A DNA stretch of 64,000 nt from IMG/VR virus record IMGVR_UViG_3300002835_000088, positions 28,704 through 92,703 of that record. One strand, given 5' to 3'. The notes under the pieces were generated by a model, which did no database searches, was not told where the DNA came from, and saw only the letters and a list, made by a program, of their open reading frames with translations. The translations under genes were made by a program, and so were the position numbers. Positions 63,442 to 64,000 of this stretch are shown here, piece by piece. The first letter of the stretch is position 1; each line of letters opens with the position of its first letter. Source of the stretch: a virus.

Positions 63442-63469
63442 ATAGCACACGTGCAGGAAGGTCTGTCAA
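63442..63469 (-). promoter_or_regulatory. Promoter P3 with the same 12-bp spacer element in reverse
   Basis: On the minus strand TTGACA (63469-63464) is followed by ACCTTCCTGCAC (63462-63451), the exact reverse complement of the P1/P2 spacer element. Just beyond lies an extended TGC-TATGGT with a 19-bp total spacer. The leader down to the lysin start repeats GACAAAACGAA (63415-63405), also present in the P1 leader (61195-61205). The leader also carries the dyad GGTTGC/GCAACC (63367-63387). Confidence 0.65.
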
Positions 63470-63484
63470 ACACAGACACGCACG

Positions 63485-63880
63485 CTACGCCTGAGGCAAA
63501 CTGTATTCTTCGTCATACCAGCGTGAACCTAAAGTGCTTCCTTTTTTGGTCTTTTTACGCTTGTCAGACACTTCGAGCATCTCATACCAGACTCCGTGCA
63601 GAGGCTCCGCGAAATCATAGCCGCGAGTCTTCGTCACCTGAGTCTTGAAGTTGTCGTAATCCATCTGCTCGATGCGACTTGAAATCCATTGAGTCAGTTG
63701 TTCCTTTGTGAGGTAGACGCGATACTCGTAGTCACGATGCTGTAACTCCACAATTTTTACCTTGAACATCTTCACAAAACCTTCAAGGGACTTCTTATCG
63801 CGAGCGCGAACAGAAATCTTGCTTCGGTCTTCCTTTGAAACAACCGCACTAACAAACCCTGTATCAGTAAATAACCACAT
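63485..63880 (-). CDS. Hypothetical phage protein
   Basis: A 131-residue protein with a two-layer alpha/beta look: MWLFTDTGFVSAVVSKEDRSKISVRARDKKSLEGF, then EYRVYLTKEQLTQWISSRIEQMDYDNFKTQV and a C-terminus with GVWYEMLEV and SRWYDEEYSLPQA. Proteins like this (short, starting MWLFT..GFxSaV) are frequent in actinobacteria and their phages, of unknown function. GGAAGAGAG lies before the ATG. It ends 15 bp before promoter P3. Confidence 0.7.
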   Translation of the reverse strand: MWLFTDTGFVSAVVSKEDRSKISVRARDKKSLEGFVKMFKVKIVELQHRDYEYRVYLTKEQLTQWISSRIEQMDYDNFKTQVTKTRGYDFAEPLHGVWYEMLEVSDKRKKTKKGSTLGSRWYDEEYSLPQA

Positions 63881-63882
63881 AA

Positions 63883-64000
63883 TTACTCTCTTCCACTCAA
63901 GATGGCAGATGAAATTGCTACTGCACCAAATGCCATCACAAAATTTGGTGAATTTAATACCGCAGACAACACCGCACCAGCGCTTGCGAGCGCCGAGACT
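63883..64000 (-). CDS. Partial small hydrophobic protein at the window edge (holin-like?)
   Basis: The minus-strand frame is open from the right edge to a TAA at 63883-63885, giving 38 visible C-terminal residues. They are rich in Ala/Val/Ser/Leu (SALASAGAVLSAVL and VMAFGAVAISSAIL). This looks like a membrane helix or two. The stop lies 2 bp before the next ATG, consistent with one operon. The nearby lysin makes a holin possible, but the start is outside the window. Confidence 0.45.
   Translation of the reverse strand, partial: VSALASAGAVLSAVLNSPNFVMAFGAVAISSAILSGRE

Overview
The window is part of a tailed bacteriophage genome, most likely a long-tailed (siphovirus-type) phage of an actinobacterium. 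It carries two WhiB-family iron-sulfur regulators, a fold confined to Actinobacteria and their phages. The head proteins resemble those of actinobacteriophages: a capsid-protease polyprotein, a Nudix-bearing giant protein, and two capsid genes. Base composition looks AT-leaning (roughly low 40s % GC by eye). That fits low-GC freshwater actinobacteria better than Streptomyces or Mycobacterium, but the host assignment is inference. No integrase, tRNA gene, CRISPR array or large terminase was found, so the phage is probably lytic and TerL lies outside the window.

Layout. (1) 1-12912, plus strand: an adhesion/decoration block. It holds a large repeat-built tail protein (open at the window edge), three collagen-like Gly-Pro-Thr fibres (one ending in a cupredoxin-like domain), a subtilisin-like protease, a carbohydrate-binding-like protein, and then a methyltransferase, a glycosyltransferase and a flavin-dependent halogenase. 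(2) 12905-16572, minus: small early-type or regulatory genes including both WhiB proteins and a lone glycosyltransferase-like gene. (3) 16572-22996, minus: replication and recombination (SSB-like, Sak4-like ATPase, PD-(D/E)XK nuclease, SNF2 helicase, RuvC-like resolvase, family A DNA polymerase). (4) 23011-38520, minus: tail genes (S74 fibre, minor tail protein, Dit-like protein, tape measure, two overlapping tail assembly chaperones, connectors, major tail protein) and a second capsid-type gene. (5) 38573-60450, minus: head genes (major capsid, scaffold candidate, protease polyprotein, a 3114-residue multi-enzyme protein, Cys-rich protein, portal, small terminase candidate). (6) 60450-61216: a non-coding divergent control region rich in dyads. 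(7) 61217-62131, plus: three small early-type genes behind two near-identical promoters. (8) 62183-64000, minus: lysis genes and conserved hypotheticals.

The minus strand from 60450 to 12905 reads as one very long, mostly head-to-tail array with overlapping start/stop codons and a few structured intergenic hairpins. Several of these hairpins pair only as minus-strand RNA, through G-U wobbles, which supports this direction of transcription.

The strongest candidates for something undescribed are these. The 3114-residue head-locus protein joins a DEDDh exonuclease, a Nudix-like domain and a HipA/PI3K-like kinase fold. Three promoters share an identical 12-bp element inside the -35/-10 spacer. 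The methyltransferase/glycosyltransferase/halogenase cassette is attached to the tail-fibre block.
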